62,070 bases of DNA, from the NCBI RefSeq assembly GCF_003854965.1, contig NZ_RQPI01000020.1:1-62070 (forward strand). The letters are read 5' to 3'. The notes under the pieces were generated by a model. The model made no database searches. It saw only the letters and a program-made list of their open reading frames with translations, and was not told the DNA's origin. The DNA is from Paenibacillus rhizophilus (GTDB taxonomy: Bacteria; Bacillota; Bacilli; Paenibacillales; Paenibacillaceae). Numbering within the stretch: the stretch's first letter is position 1; each line of letters opens with the position of its first letter. Made by a program: the position numbers and the translations under genes. Shown piece by piece: positions 9,058 to 19,396 of this stretch.

Positions 9058-9996
9058 TTAAGCTTCGTAGTTGTACAGCGGCGTGCTGAGGTAACGTTCG
9101 CCGTTACTAGGAACAATCGCAACGACGCGTTTGCCGGCGCCCAGTTCTTTGGCGATTTTGATCGCTGCGAAAATGGCGGCTCCCGAAGAGATACCGGACA
9201 GAATGCCCTCTTCCTTCGCTACACGGCGCGCCGTTTCAAAAGCTTCATCATTTTCTACATGAATGATTTCATCGTAAACATTTTGGTTCAGAATTTCAGG
9301 AATAAAGTTGGCTCCGATACCCTGAATTTTATGAGGACCCGGTTTGCCGCCCGCAAGAATTGGCGAAGCCGCAGGCTCTACCGCATAGATCTTAATGTCC
9401 TGATATTTCTCCTTCAGCACTTCGCCGGCGCCGGTGATCGTTCCGCCTGTACCGATACCCGCAATAAAGGCGTCCAGAGATCCGCCGATCGAATCGATCG
9501 CTTCTACGATTTCCGGTCCCGTCGTTTCGCGGTGAATCTTCACGTTGGCCGGATTCTTGAACTGCTCGGCAACAAAGTAGCTAGGATTCTCGGCCAGAAT
9601 GGCTTCGGCTTTCTTGACCGCGCCGTTCATGCCTTCCGATCCCGGAGTCAGAACCAATTCCGCGCCATAAGCGCGAAGCAGGTTGCGACGCTCCAAGCTC
9701 ATCGTCTCAGGCATAACGATAATAGCTTTGTATCCTTTAGCCGCAGCTACCATTGCCAGACCGATACCCGTATTGCCGCTGGTCGCTTCCAAAATCGTAT
9801 CTCCCGGTTTCAGGCGGCCTTCCTTTTCGGCTTCTTCCACAATGCTGACTGCAATCCGGTCCTTAACGCTGGAACCCGGATTCTGGTATTCGAGCTTCAC
9901 ATAAACTTCCGCTGCGCCTTCCGGCACAATCCGGTTCAAGCGTACAAGCGGAGTTCCTCCAATAAGCTCGGTTACATTGTTGACCACTTTAGACAT
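9058..9996 (-). CDS. cysK: Cysteine synthase A (O-acetylserine thiol-lyase)
   Basis: PLP enzyme joining sulfide to O-acetylserine; in B. subtilis it also partners the regulator CymR. The 312-residue product has the Schiff-base Lys in NPGSSVKDRIA (about residue 44), the substrate loop EATSGNTGIGLAMVAAAKGY and the PLP-phosphate loop GIGTGGTITGAGE. The ATG at 9996 follows AGGAGG; a same-frame extension to 10053 has no ribosome site. It has its own promoter and a long leader with an operator-like palindrome. Confidence 0.97.
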   Translation of the reverse strand: MSKVVNNVTELIGGTPLVRLNRIVPEGAAEVYVKLEYQNPGSSVKDRIAVSIVEEAEKEGRLKPGDTILEATSGNTGIGLAMVAAAKGYKAIIVMPETMSLERRNLLRAYGAELVLTPGSEGMNGAVKKAEAILAENPSYFVAEQFKNPANVKIHRETTGPEIVEAIDSIGGSLDAFIAGIGTGGTITGAGEVLKEKYQDIKIYAVEPAASPILAGGKPGPHKIQGIGANFIPEILNQNVYDEIIHVENDEAFETARRVAKEEGILSGISSGAAIFAAIKIAKELGAGKRVVAIVPSNGERYLSTPLYNYEA

Positions 9997-10059
9997 GAGC
10001 AAAAACCTCCTAAGAATGATTAATAAGATAAAAGAATGCGTAACTTGTGACATAAGTCT

Positions 10060-10113
10060 TCAGCATTTGCCCCTTGGGTCATCAACGGCCGCCCTTCGTT
10101 TAACATTGGTCAT
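10060..10113 (-). CDS. Possible cysK leader peptide (17 codons, ends Cys-stop)
   Basis: A short ORF, MTNVKRRAAVDDPRGKC, lies in the cysK leader between the promoter and the cysK start. Its last sense codon is TGC (Cys), directly before TGA. A GGGGG sequence lies about 10 bases upstream of its ATG. A leader peptide sensing cysteinyl-tRNA would fit upstream of cysteine synthase, but no alternative terminator is clear and the ORF could be chance. Confidence 0.22.
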   Translation of the reverse strand: MTNVKRRAAVDDPRGKC

Positions 10114-10167
10114 GCCGGGTCTGCCCCCGAAAGTATAGAAAACGCCGCGCGCCAAGCCCCACGCTGT

Positions 10168-10192
10168 ACGGCGGATGATGTAGGTCCGCCGT
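10168..10192 (-). other. Perfect hairpin in the cysK leader
   Basis: ACGGCGGA and TCCGCCGT form a perfect eight-base-pair stem with a nine-base loop, starting about 30 bases downstream of the predicted cysK transcription start. There is no T-run, so it is more likely a structured leader or stability element than a terminator. Confidence 0.5.
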
Positions 10193-10198
10193 CCTAAT

Positions 10199-10215
10199 CC
10201 GACTAAATCAGTAGG
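10199..10215 (-). promoter_or_regulatory. Operator-like palindrome at cysK (candidate CymR/Rrf2 site)
   Basis: CCTACTGATTTAGTCGG on the minus strand is an imperfect palindrome (CCTACT / AGTCGG, one mismatch) just downstream of the predicted start site. A bound repressor there would block elongation. CymR, an Rrf2-family protein, represses cysteine genes in Bacillus; that this is its site is inference. Confidence 0.45.
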
Positions 10216-10230
10216 TTTTACGTTAATCTC

Positions 10231-10259
10231 ATCTTATCAATCTTGAAGTCCCTTGTCAA
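10231..10259 (-). promoter_or_regulatory. Sigma-A promoter of cysK
   Basis: TTGACA (10259 to 10254), 17-base spacer, TAAGAT (10236 to 10231). The -35 is perfect. It lies at the very end of the upstream PPIase gene and yields a leader of about 230 bases. Confidence 0.65.
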
Positions 10260-11172
10260 CATCTATTGCTACTCCATATTTGGCGCGCAAATCATCCTCG
10301 ACCTGCTGCAGCGGCGGAGCCTTCTCCAAGGCAAGCTCCTTGCGGACCTGATCCCTGATTTCCCGGTCGTCCGGCATCTGCGGAACGGTTACTTTGTCCG
10401 TTTGGATCACGGCATAACCGCCCTCAATCTGAAACGGACCGGCAACATCTCCGGGATTTAGCCCTGCCGCTGTCTTGAGCAGTTCCTGCGGCCAAAAAGG
10501 ATCGTCTTCCTCCACCATGCCGACCCGGCCTCCGTGAAGTCTGCTGTCCTCGTCAATAGAAATCTCTTTTGCCAAATCCGCAAAATCTTCCCCGGCTTCC
10601 AACCGGTCCAAGGCCCGCTCCGCTTCAATATAGGAACTAACCTTGATGATCGACAGCCCGATCTCCTTGACGGGCCGGAACCGGTCCGGATTCTGCTGCA
10701 AATACTCATCGATTTCCCCGTCGCTAATTACAATTCCGGCCGTTGCCACCGCCTGCAGCCTGAGTCTGTATGCGGTTTCTTCCCGGACTTCCTCCTTGGA
10801 CATGCCAAGCTCCGATTCCATCTGCGCATAATACTGCTCCTCCGAACCGTATCCGGAAGCCGCCGACTTCAGTTCCCGGTCGACTTCCTGATCGGAGATG
10901 GATATCCCGAGCTTCTTGGCCTCGGCCCCCACCGCAATCCGGTTAAGCATCGCGAGCAGCACTTCGTCGCCATGTCTCTTTTGAAGCTCATCTTGCCACT
11001 GCCGCTGCGTAACGGATTGGCCCGCCACCTTCGCTATTCTTTTTCCGCCTTCATCGTCCCCGTCCGTTCCTTGTTCCTTCCGCCATTCCCATATGAGAAG
11101 GACGGCAAGAAGTAGGATGAACCCGGCCAGAACGAGAACGGCCTTGCGCAGAGCGCATTCCTGTCTCGTCAT
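10237..11172 (-). CDS. Membrane-anchored SurA/parvulin-type peptidyl-prolyl isomerase (YacD-like)
   Basis: A predicted extracytoplasmic foldase. It has an N-terminal signal-anchor (AVLVLAGFILLLAVLLIW, no lipobox Cys), a SurA-like N-terminal region with ITQ/VTQRQWQDELQ-type substrate segment, and a C-terminal parvulin domain (IGLSIIKVSSYIEAERAL to GGRVGMVEEDDPFWPQEL). B. subtilis yacD occupies the same slot between hslO and cysK. A GTG start at 11178 is only four bases from AGGA, so ATG at 11172 is preferred. Client proteins are unknown. Confidence 0.85.
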   Translation of the reverse strand: MTRQECALRKAVLVLAGFILLLAVLLIWEWRKEQGTDGDDEGGKRIAKVAGQSVTQRQWQDELQKRHGDEVLLAMLNRIAVGAEAKKLGISISDQEVDRELKSAASGYGSEEQYYAQMESELGMSKEEVREETAYRLRLQAVATAGIVISDGEIDEYLQQNPDRFRPVKEIGLSIIKVSSYIEAERALDRLEAGEDFADLAKEISIDEDSRLHGGRVGMVEEDDPFWPQELLKTAAGLNPGDVAGPFQIEGGYAVIQTDKVTVPQMPDDREIRDQVRKELALEKAPPLQQVEDDLRAKYGVAIDVDKGLQD

Positions 11173-11184
11173 CCCCACACGATC

Positions 11185-12066
11185 CTATTTCGCTTGATTG
11201 AGAATTTCCTGCAGTTCGGTCTTGTTGAAAGAGTAGGCTTCATTACAGAAGTGGCATACCACTTCGGCCTTGCCGTCATCCTCGATGATCTGCTCCAGTT
11301 CATATCTGCCCAGGCTTACCAGGGTCTGCTCCACCCGCTCGCGGGAGCAATGACATTTAAACGTGATCGCCATTTCGTCCAGCACTTCCGTATCGGGCAA
11401 AATTTGGCGCAGCATTTCCTCCGGTTCCATTCCCTGATCCAGCAGTGCCGTGACCGAAGGGGTCGAACTTAATTTTTTTTCGATTTCCGTAATCTCCTCA
11501 TCGCTCAAGCCCGGCAGAAGCTGAATAATAAAACCGCCCGCCACCTTGACGCTGTTGTCCGCTTCGACCAGCACGCCGAGCCCGACCGCGGAATTCGTCT
11601 GCTCCGACACGGCAAAGTAATACGTGAAATCGTCGCCAAGCTCGCCGGAAACAATCGGCACACTGCCGCGGTAAGGCTCTTTCAGGCCGAGATCCTTAAT
11701 CACATGGATAAAGCCCTCGGTTCCAACTGCTCCCGCCACGTCCAGCTTGCCAAGACTGTTGCTTGGCAGATGAACATGAGGATTCTGGACATATCCGCGA
11801 ACTTCCCCTTCCGCATTTGCCTCTGCGACAATTTGCCCGATCGGACCGTTTCCTTTGACCTGTATATTGATCATTTCCCTGCCCTTGAGCATGGCTCCCA
11901 TCATGGCGGCTGCGGTAACCGTGCGTCCGAGTGCTGCCGTTGCCGTCGGATACGTATCATGTCTGCGCTGCAGCTCTGCTGTAAGTTCTGTCGTACGAAC
12001 CGCAAAAGCCCGTACCCTGCCCTCCAGTGCCGTTCCCCGAACCAACCGGTCCTTTTTATTCTGCAT
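11185..12066 (-). CDS. hslO: Redox-regulated chaperone Hsp33
   Basis: Holdase activated by oxidation and heat. The 293-residue protein has the N-terminal folding domain (AFAVRTTELTAELQRRHDTY) and the C-terminal zinc-redox switch CHCSRE with VVCHFC, the four Cys that release zinc on disulfide formation. It is 35 bases after coaX and nearly contiguous with the PPIase gene, as in B. subtilis (yacB-yacC-yacD). Confidence 0.96.
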   Translation of the reverse strand: MQNKKDRLVRGTALEGRVRAFAVRTTELTAELQRRHDTYPTATAALGRTVTAAAMMGAMLKGREMINIQVKGNGPIGQIVAEANAEGEVRGYVQNPHVHLPSNSLGKLDVAGAVGTEGFIHVIKDLGLKEPYRGSVPIVSGELGDDFTYYFAVSEQTNSAVGLGVLVEADNSVKVAGGFIIQLLPGLSDEEITEIEKKLSSTPSVTALLDQGMEPEEMLRQILPDTEVLDEMAITFKCHCSRERVEQTLVSLGRYELEQIIEDDGKAEVVCHFCNEAYSFNKTELQEILNQAK

Positions 12067-12101
12067 GGGTGCCTAGCCCTCCTGTTCTCAATTCAATCGA
12101 G

Positions 12102-12869
12102 TTATTGATTGCGAGCGTAAATGATGCGCAGTCCTTCCAGCGTAAGCATCGAATTGACCTCGTCAATGCACTCCGTCTCGCCCGCAATCAGCGGCGCCAG
12201 TCCGCCTGTCGCGATAACCTTCAGTTCGGGAGCGTTCATCTCGGACTTGATTCGCCTTACAATCCCTTCAACCTGTCCGGCATAGCCGAAAATAATACCG
12301 GCCTGCATCGCATGCACGGTATTCCGGCCGATGACTTTCTTGGGCTTCTCCAACTCGATTCTGGGGAGCTTGGATGCTCTCTGATATAACGCCTCGGTAG
12401 ATATACCGATGCCCGGCACGATGGCACCTCCAAGATAATTGGCGCTGCCGTCGATACAGTCGAACGTCGTGGCGGTTCCGAAGTCGACAACGACGAGCGG
12501 ACATTGATAGCGCTCAATGGCGGCCACGGCGTTCACAATCCGGTCCGCGCCGACTTCCCGGGGGTTCTCATAACGCAGATTGAGCCCGGTCTTGATTCCG
12601 GGCCCCACTACCAGCGGCTCTTTGCCGATATATTTCACGCACATCTCCACGATCACGTGCACCAGCGGAGGAACGACGGAAGAAATGATCACACCTTCCA
12701 CATTTTTCACAGAAAGACCCGACATGTTAAACAAGTTGTAAATCAAAATCCCGTATTCATCCGCGGTCGATTGACGCGCCGTGCTGAGCCGGAAATGGTG
12801 CAGGAGTTCCCGCTGCCGGTAAACCCCAAGCACAATATTCGTATTGCCGATATCCACGGCCAGCATCAT
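12102..12869 (-). CDS. coaX: Type III pantothenate kinase
   Basis: First committed step of CoA synthesis, phosphorylating pantothenate. The 255-residue ASKHA-fold protein has MLAVDIGNTNIVLGVY, the PPLVHVIVEM segment, GADRIVNAVAA and VVDFGTATTFDCID, all conserved in CoaX. It overlaps the nadC stop by four bases (ATGA), tying CoA and NAD synthesis into one transcription unit. Confidence 0.96.
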   Translation of the reverse strand: MMLAVDIGNTNIVLGVYRQRELLHHFRLSTARQSTADEYGILIYNLFNMSGLSVKNVEGVIISSVVPPLVHVIVEMCVKYIGKEPLVVGPGIKTGLNLRYENPREVGADRIVNAVAAIERYQCPLVVVDFGTATTFDCIDGSANYLGGAIVPGIGISTEALYQRASKLPRIELEKPKKVIGRNTVHAMQAGIIFGYAGQVEGIVRRIKSEMNAPELKVIATGGLAPLIAGETECIDEVNSMLTLEGLRIIYARNQ

Positions 12870-13741
12870 GATAAAGCGCCCTCCTTCTTCGCATTTAGAT
12901 CCAGACTGATATCCAAACTGGAAAAAGAATAGGTGAGCCGTCCGACGGAAATCACATCAACGCCTGTTTCGGCGATACCGCGAACCGTTTCCAGCGACAC
13001 ATTGCCCGAGGCTTCCGTCTTCACATGCGGCGCCTTCGTCTTAATTCTGCGCACGGCCTCTGTCATTAATGCAAGGGACATATTATCCAGCATAATAATA
13101 TCCGCGCCTGCGGCCAGCGCTTCCTCTACCTGTTCCAGGCTTTCGGCCTCAACTTCAATTGTCATCGTATGCGGAATATTAGCACGGGCTCTGCTGACGG
13201 CCTTCTGAATGCCGCCGGCCCCCTTGATATGGTTATCTTTAATCATTACGGCATCGTATAAGCCGAACCGGTGATTGGCGCCGCCGCCGATGCGTACGGC
13301 GTATTTCTCCAGAATCCGGTGTCCCGGCGTTGTCTTGCGCGTGTCGACCAGCCTCGCCGGCAGCCCTTCGAGCGCCTGCACAAACGAAGCCGTCCGCGTA
13401 GCCACACCCGAGAGCCGCTGCATCAAATTCAGAGCAAGCCGCTCTCCGGTCAAAATCGCATGAGTGCTGCCCTCGACCTCCGCGAGCACGGTTCCTTTTG
13501 CCACCCGTTCTCCTTCCTTCACCAGTGCAGTGAAGGACAGGTTTGGGTCAACAACCTCGAATACCAGCTCCGCGACTGGAATGCCGCATACCACGCCTTC
13601 TTCTTTTGCATGAATAATACCCTTGGACTGATGTCCGGGCGCAATCGTCGTCAGCGTCGTCACATCTCCGGAGCCAACATCTTCTTTTAGCCAATTCTTG
13701 ATCGATTGCACCAGTTGTTCATTGTAACCGTTAAACATCAT
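12866..13741 (-). CDS. nadC: Nicotinate-nucleotide pyrophosphorylase (quinolinate phosphoribosyltransferase)
   Basis: Forms nicotinate mononucleotide from quinolinate and PRPP. The 291-residue protein has the DVGSGDVTT start of family members, LMQRLSGVAT, DTRKTTPGHRILEKYAV and a C-terminal EASGNVSLETVRGIAETGVDVISVG barrel end. Start ATG follows GGAGGAG and overlaps the nadB end by 11 bases. Confidence 0.96.
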   Translation of the reverse strand: MMFNGYNEQLVQSIKNWLKEDVGSGDVTTLTTIAPGHQSKGIIHAKEEGVVCGIPVAELVFEVVDPNLSFTALVKEGERVAKGTVLAEVEGSTHAILTGERLALNLMQRLSGVATRTASFVQALEGLPARLVDTRKTTPGHRILEKYAVRIGGGANHRFGLYDAVMIKDNHIKGAGGIQKAVSRARANIPHTMTIEVEAESLEQVEEALAAGADIIMLDNMSLALMTEAVRRIKTKAPHVKTEASGNVSLETVRGIAETGVDVISVGRLTYSFSSLDISLDLNAKKEGALS

Positions 13742-15347
13742 CGCTTGTCTCCTCCACTATGCCCAGTTCGCGAATCTGGAGCAAATGCTTACGCCAATAC
13801 TCATCATCCCGCTGCGGAAAATCTTCCCGGTAATGAGCCCCCCTGCTTTCCTCGCGCGCCAGCGCCGATTCCGTAACAAGCAGGCTGCAGATCAGCATGT
13901 TGGCGAATTCATAATCTTCACGTTTGGTCAGCGCTCCTCCAAAAATCGGCAGCTGACGGTTCAACTCTTCAAGTCCTTTGTGCAGCATCTCTTCATTCCG
14001 CCGCAGTCCGACATAGCGTACCATGATCTTCTGCAGCTTCAGGCGGCGCTCCACCATGGCCTGTGTCGGATGCTCCTGACGGCCCAAATCACAACCCGCG
14101 GATATATGCGTCTTGTTCAGCTTCGGCAGGCAGCGGACCCGCTCGATAATGCGCCGCCCGAAGACGATCGCCTCCGAAAGAGAGTTACTGGCCAGCCGGT
14201 TTGCGCCGTGCACGCCCGTGGACGATACCTCGCCGCAGGCAAAAAGCCGCGGAATGCTGCTCTCCCCGTTCAAATCGGTCTTGATGCCCCCCATCATATA
14301 ATGCGCAGCCGGAGCGACCGGAATCCAGTCGCTTGTGATGTCCAAACCGTAGCCGATGCAAGTCTTATATATCGTCGGGAATCGATGCTTCACCATATCC
14401 GCGGATTCATGGGTAATATCCAAATAGACAAAGGTCGATTTCGTTTCTTCCATCTCGCTGACAATCGCCCGGGCAACAACGTCGCGGGGCGCCAGCTCAA
14501 GCAGATCATGGTATTTCTCCATGAAGCGCTCACCCTTGATATTGCGCAGCACAGCCCCTTCGCCCCGAACCGCCTCCGATATCAAAAACCGGGGAGCGCC
14601 GGGATAACTGAGCGCCGTCGGGTGGAATTGAATAAATTCCATATCCCGGATATGTGCCCCCGCCCGGTATGCGATTGCTACTCCGTCGCCCGTCGCAATC
14701 TCGGGATTGGTTGTATAGCGGTACAATTGACCCGCTCCGCCGGAGCAGAGGACTGTCGCATCGCCCTTCAAAAAAAGGCGTTCTCCGTTCGGCTTTTGTA
14801 CAAGCGCTCCAACGCACTCACCGTCATCGGTTATCAGATCGATCACGAAATGGTCGTCCCATACCTCAATATTGTGGTGTTCCAATACCTGCTGCACCAA
14901 CGCGCGCACAATTTCATAGCCGGTTGCGTCTCCATTCGCATGCAGAATCCGCCGGTGGCTATGCGCCCCTTCCTGCGTCAGCGCCAAAACGCCGTCCTCC
15001 TTGTCAAACAGCGTTCCAAGCCGTATCAGTTCGCGTACGCCTTCCGGGCCTTCATTCACGAGCGCATCTACGGATGCCGAGGAGCACAGCCCGGCGCCGG
15101 CCATTAAAGTGTCCTGCCGATGGTATAGCGGCGAATCGTCCTCCGCGATTACGGCGGCGATCCCTCCTTGAGCATAACGCGTGTTGCTCTCCATCAGCGA
15201 CTTCTTCGTAATCATAATGACCCGCCGATCCTCACTGGCCTTGATAGCTGTGAACAGTCCAGCGATGCCGGAGCCGATGACGATGCAATCTGTTTCTACG
15301 GTTGGAAGCTCCCGCAGGTCGAAATCAACCAAATATTGTGGAATCAT
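13731..15347 (-). CDS. nadB: L-aspartate oxidase
   Basis: FAD enzyme oxidising aspartate to iminoaspartate, the first step of de novo NAD synthesis. The 538-residue protein has the FAD-binding IVIGSGIAGLFTAIKA, SNTRYAQGGIAAV, the EGAHSHRRILHANGDATGYEIV active-site region (with His and Arg), and LFACGEVSSTGVHGANRLASNSL. Its C-terminal helical domain ends in a REDFPQRDDEYWRKH segment as in fumarate reductase relatives. Confidence 0.96.
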   Translation of the reverse strand: MIPQYLVDFDLRELPTVETDCIVIGSGIAGLFTAIKASEDRRVIMITKKSLMESNTRYAQGGIAAVIAEDDSPLYHRQDTLMAGAGLCSSASVDALVNEGPEGVRELIRLGTLFDKEDGVLALTQEGAHSHRRILHANGDATGYEIVRALVQQVLEHHNIEVWDDHFVIDLITDDGECVGALVQKPNGERLFLKGDATVLCSGGAGQLYRYTTNPEIATGDGVAIAYRAGAHIRDMEFIQFHPTALSYPGAPRFLISEAVRGEGAVLRNIKGERFMEKYHDLLELAPRDVVARAIVSEMEETKSTFVYLDITHESADMVKHRFPTIYKTCIGYGLDITSDWIPVAPAAHYMMGGIKTDLNGESSIPRLFACGEVSSTGVHGANRLASNSLSEAIVFGRRIIERVRCLPKLNKTHISAGCDLGRQEHPTQAMVERRLKLQKIMVRYVGLRRNEEMLHKGLEELNRQLPIFGGALTKREDYEFANMLICSLLVTESALAREESRGAHYREDFPQRDDEYWRKHLLQIRELGIVEETSDDV

Positions 15348-15387
15348 GACCGCTTATTCACCTGTTTCAATGAAAGAGTAGCGCATG

Positions 15388-16326
15388 CTACCGGACTTGT
15401 AGCATGCGCTCTAGGGAATTTCTGGCTTTGTCTGCGACAGCGGGCGGCACATAAATCTGCGGCTTCATCGTCTCCAGGCATTTTACCAATTTTTTGAGAT
15501 TGTTGACTTTCATATTAGGGCAGACCAGGAACTTGGAGGCAAAATGGAAGTGTTTATCGGGACTGTCCTTGCGCAGCTGATAGCCTGTGCCGTCCTCGGT
15601 CCCCACGATAAATTCCTGAACGTCCGATTTCTTGCAGTAATCGATAATGGCGGTAGTGCTGCCGACAAAGTCGCCCATAGCCACGACTTCCGGCCGGCAC
15701 TCGGGGTGAACGACAAACTCGGCATTCGGATACTTGGCCTTCATTTCCACAACATCCTTGACCGTAAGCATATCATGGGTATTGCAGTAGCCTTCCCAAA
15801 TGATCAGCTTCTTGCCGGTTTTCTCCTGAACGTAGTGGCCCAGATTCTTATCCGGAACCCAGATGATTTCTTCCGCATCCAGCGACTCGATAACCCGAAC
15901 GGCATTGGCGGAAGTACAGCATATATCCGTCTCCGCTTTGATTTCGGCAGAGGAGTTGATATAGGTGACCACTTTGGCGTTCGGATGCTTCGCTTTCAGC
16001 TTGCGAAGACCGTCCACGTTGACCATGTCGGCCATAGGGCAGCCGGCGCGTTCATCGGGAATAAGGACCGTCTTGTCAGGCGCCAAAATTTTGGCGCTTT
16101 CACCCATAAAGTGAACGCCGCAGAACACAATGACTTCCGCATCCGTCGCCGCGGCCTTTTGAGCCAGTAAAAAAGAGTCCCCCCGGAAATCGGCAACTTC
16201 CTGAATTTCATCGCGCTGGTAATAATGAGCCAAGATGATAGCATTCCGTTCCTTCTTCAGCTGTTCAAGACGTTCACGCAGTTCACGGTTCTGTTCTTGC
16301 TTGCGCTCCAGCGCCAGAGCTTCCAC
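15388..16326 (-). CDS. nadA: Quinolinate synthase A
   Basis: [4Fe-4S] enzyme that condenses iminoaspartate with dihydroxyacetone phosphate. The 312-residue protein shows ILAHYYQRDEIQEVADF, the VIVFCGVHFMGESAKIL, CCTSANAV and VHPECRPEV segments that carry the Cys ligands of the cluster. Start is GTG behind AGGGGG. It heads nadA-nadB-nadC-coaX-hslO. The NAD genes are not in this place in B. subtilis, where they are elsewhere on the chromosome. Confidence 0.95.
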   Translation of the reverse strand: MEALALERKQEQNRELRERLEQLKKERNAIILAHYYQRDEIQEVADFRGDSFLLAQKAAATDAEVIVFCGVHFMGESAKILAPDKTVLIPDERAGCPMADMVNVDGLRKLKAKHPNAKVVTYINSSAEIKAETDICCTSANAVRVIESLDAEEIIWVPDKNLGHYVQEKTGKKLIIWEGYCNTHDMLTVKDVVEMKAKYPNAEFVVHPECRPEVVAMGDFVGSTTAIIDYCKKSDVQEFIVGTEDGTGYQLRKDSPDKHFHFASKFLVCPNMKVNNLKKLVKCLETMKPQIYVPPAVADKARNSLERMLQVR

Positions 16327-16388
16327 GGTACAATTTCCCCCTTATGTTGACGGCCCTCTCGCCGGCATATTAAATCTGCATAACCAAA

Positions 16389-16474
16389 ATGTTAAAAGTA
16401 ATTCTGCGTTTTGTAAACGATATATAGTTCGTAATATTTATCACTAATGTACACAACGTTCTACGCCCTGTCAA
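16389..16474 (-). promoter_or_regulatory. Two candidate sigma-A promoters upstream of nadA
   Basis: Proximal: TTTACA (16417 to 16412), 17-base spacer, TAACAT (16394 to 16389). Distal: TTGACA (16474 to 16469), 17-base spacer, TACATT (16451 to 16446). Both face nadA. I could not recognise a NiaR or NadR-type operator with confidence. Confidence 0.5.
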
Positions 16475-16582
16475 TCCAATGGATACACTCTACAAAAGAG
16501 GCGAATTCCGGGAGCTTGCTTCATTGCCGGGCCTTAAAGCCGATTATTGCAGCGCAGCTTAACCTTCACATATTCCAAAAAA

Positions 16583-16610
16583 ATCCGGAGAACGACTTCG
16601 TTCTCCGGAT
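16583..16610 (-). terminator. Terminator of ftsH
   Basis: A strong hairpin (ATCCGGAGAACGA / CGTTCTCCGGAT) is followed on the minus strand by a seven-T run. It lies about 35 bases beyond the ftsH stop and separates it from the nad operon. Confidence 0.88.
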
Positions 16611-16643
16611 CAGATTGTTGTTTGACTTGCAACAAAATTTCGA

Positions 16644-18689
<2,046 letters not shown>

Positions 18690-18718
18690 CCCCTACCTCC
18701 TCTCGCAACACTTAAGTT

Positions 18719-18748
18719 ATTGTACCATAGCCTATCGGAGCACCTCAA
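18719..18748 (-). promoter_or_regulatory. Sigma-A promoter of ftsH
   Basis: TTGAGG (18748 to 18743), 18-base spacer, TACAAT (18724 to 18719), about 30 bases before the ftsH ATG. Confidence 0.6.
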
Positions 18749-18798
18749 ATAGAGGCGACTTTAGGTAAATGATCCGGAAGACCAAGGCTATCAATGGG

Positions 18799-19338
18799 TT
18801 ATTTAGAGTAAATCTCCGGCTTCAATACCCCGATATAAGGGAGATTCCGATACTTCTCGGCATAGTCCAGTCCGTATCCCACAATAAACTCGTCTGGGAT
18901 GACAAAACCGGTGTAATCCGCCTCAAGGCTTACGGTACGGCCCGCCGGTTTATCGAACAAGGTCACGACGGAAATTGAAGCGGCGTTGCGGTTGCGGAGC
19001 AGCTCAATCAGATAGCTCAGCGTAAGTCCGCTGTCGATAATATCCTCGACAATCAGTACATGCCGGCCATCGACCGGAACGTCCAAATCCTTGATGATTT
19101 TAACAACACCCGAAGACTTGGTTGTCGCTCCGTAGCTGGATACGGCCATAAAATCCATTTCGACCGGTACTGTTATGACTTTAACCAAATCGGCCATAAA
19201 AATAAAAGCGCCTTTCAGCACGCAAATGACCAAAGGGTTGCGGCCCTCGTATACATCGCTCAGCTTGGCGCCAAGCTCTTTGACTCTTTCCTGAATTTCT
19301 TCTTCGCTGATCAAAATCTCCTGAATATCGTTCTGCAA
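18799..19338 (-). CDS. hpt: Hypoxanthine-guanine phosphoribosyltransferase
   Basis: Salvages hypoxanthine and guanine with PRPP. The 179-residue type I PRTase has the PPi loop region VCVLKGAFIFMADL, the PRPP loop VLIVEDIIDSGLTLSYL and the DEFIVGYGLDYAEKYRNLPYIG C-terminal base-contact segment. In B. subtilis HprT also binds TilS and FtsH-adjacent products and responds to (p)ppGpp. It lies between tilS and ftsH. Confidence 0.97.
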   Translation of the reverse strand: MQNDIQEILISEEEIQERVKELGAKLSDVYEGRNPLVICVLKGAFIFMADLVKVITVPVEMDFMAVSSYGATTKSSGVVKIIKDLDVPVDGRHVLIVEDIIDSGLTLSYLIELLRNRNAASISVVTLFDKPAGRTVSLEADYTGFVIPDEFIVGYGLDYAEKYRNLPYIGVLKPEIYSK

Positions 19339-19396
19339 CCTGCGAACCTCCTAAGTTATACTATGAAAAACTGTCTGCGGCCATTACGGTTATCCT

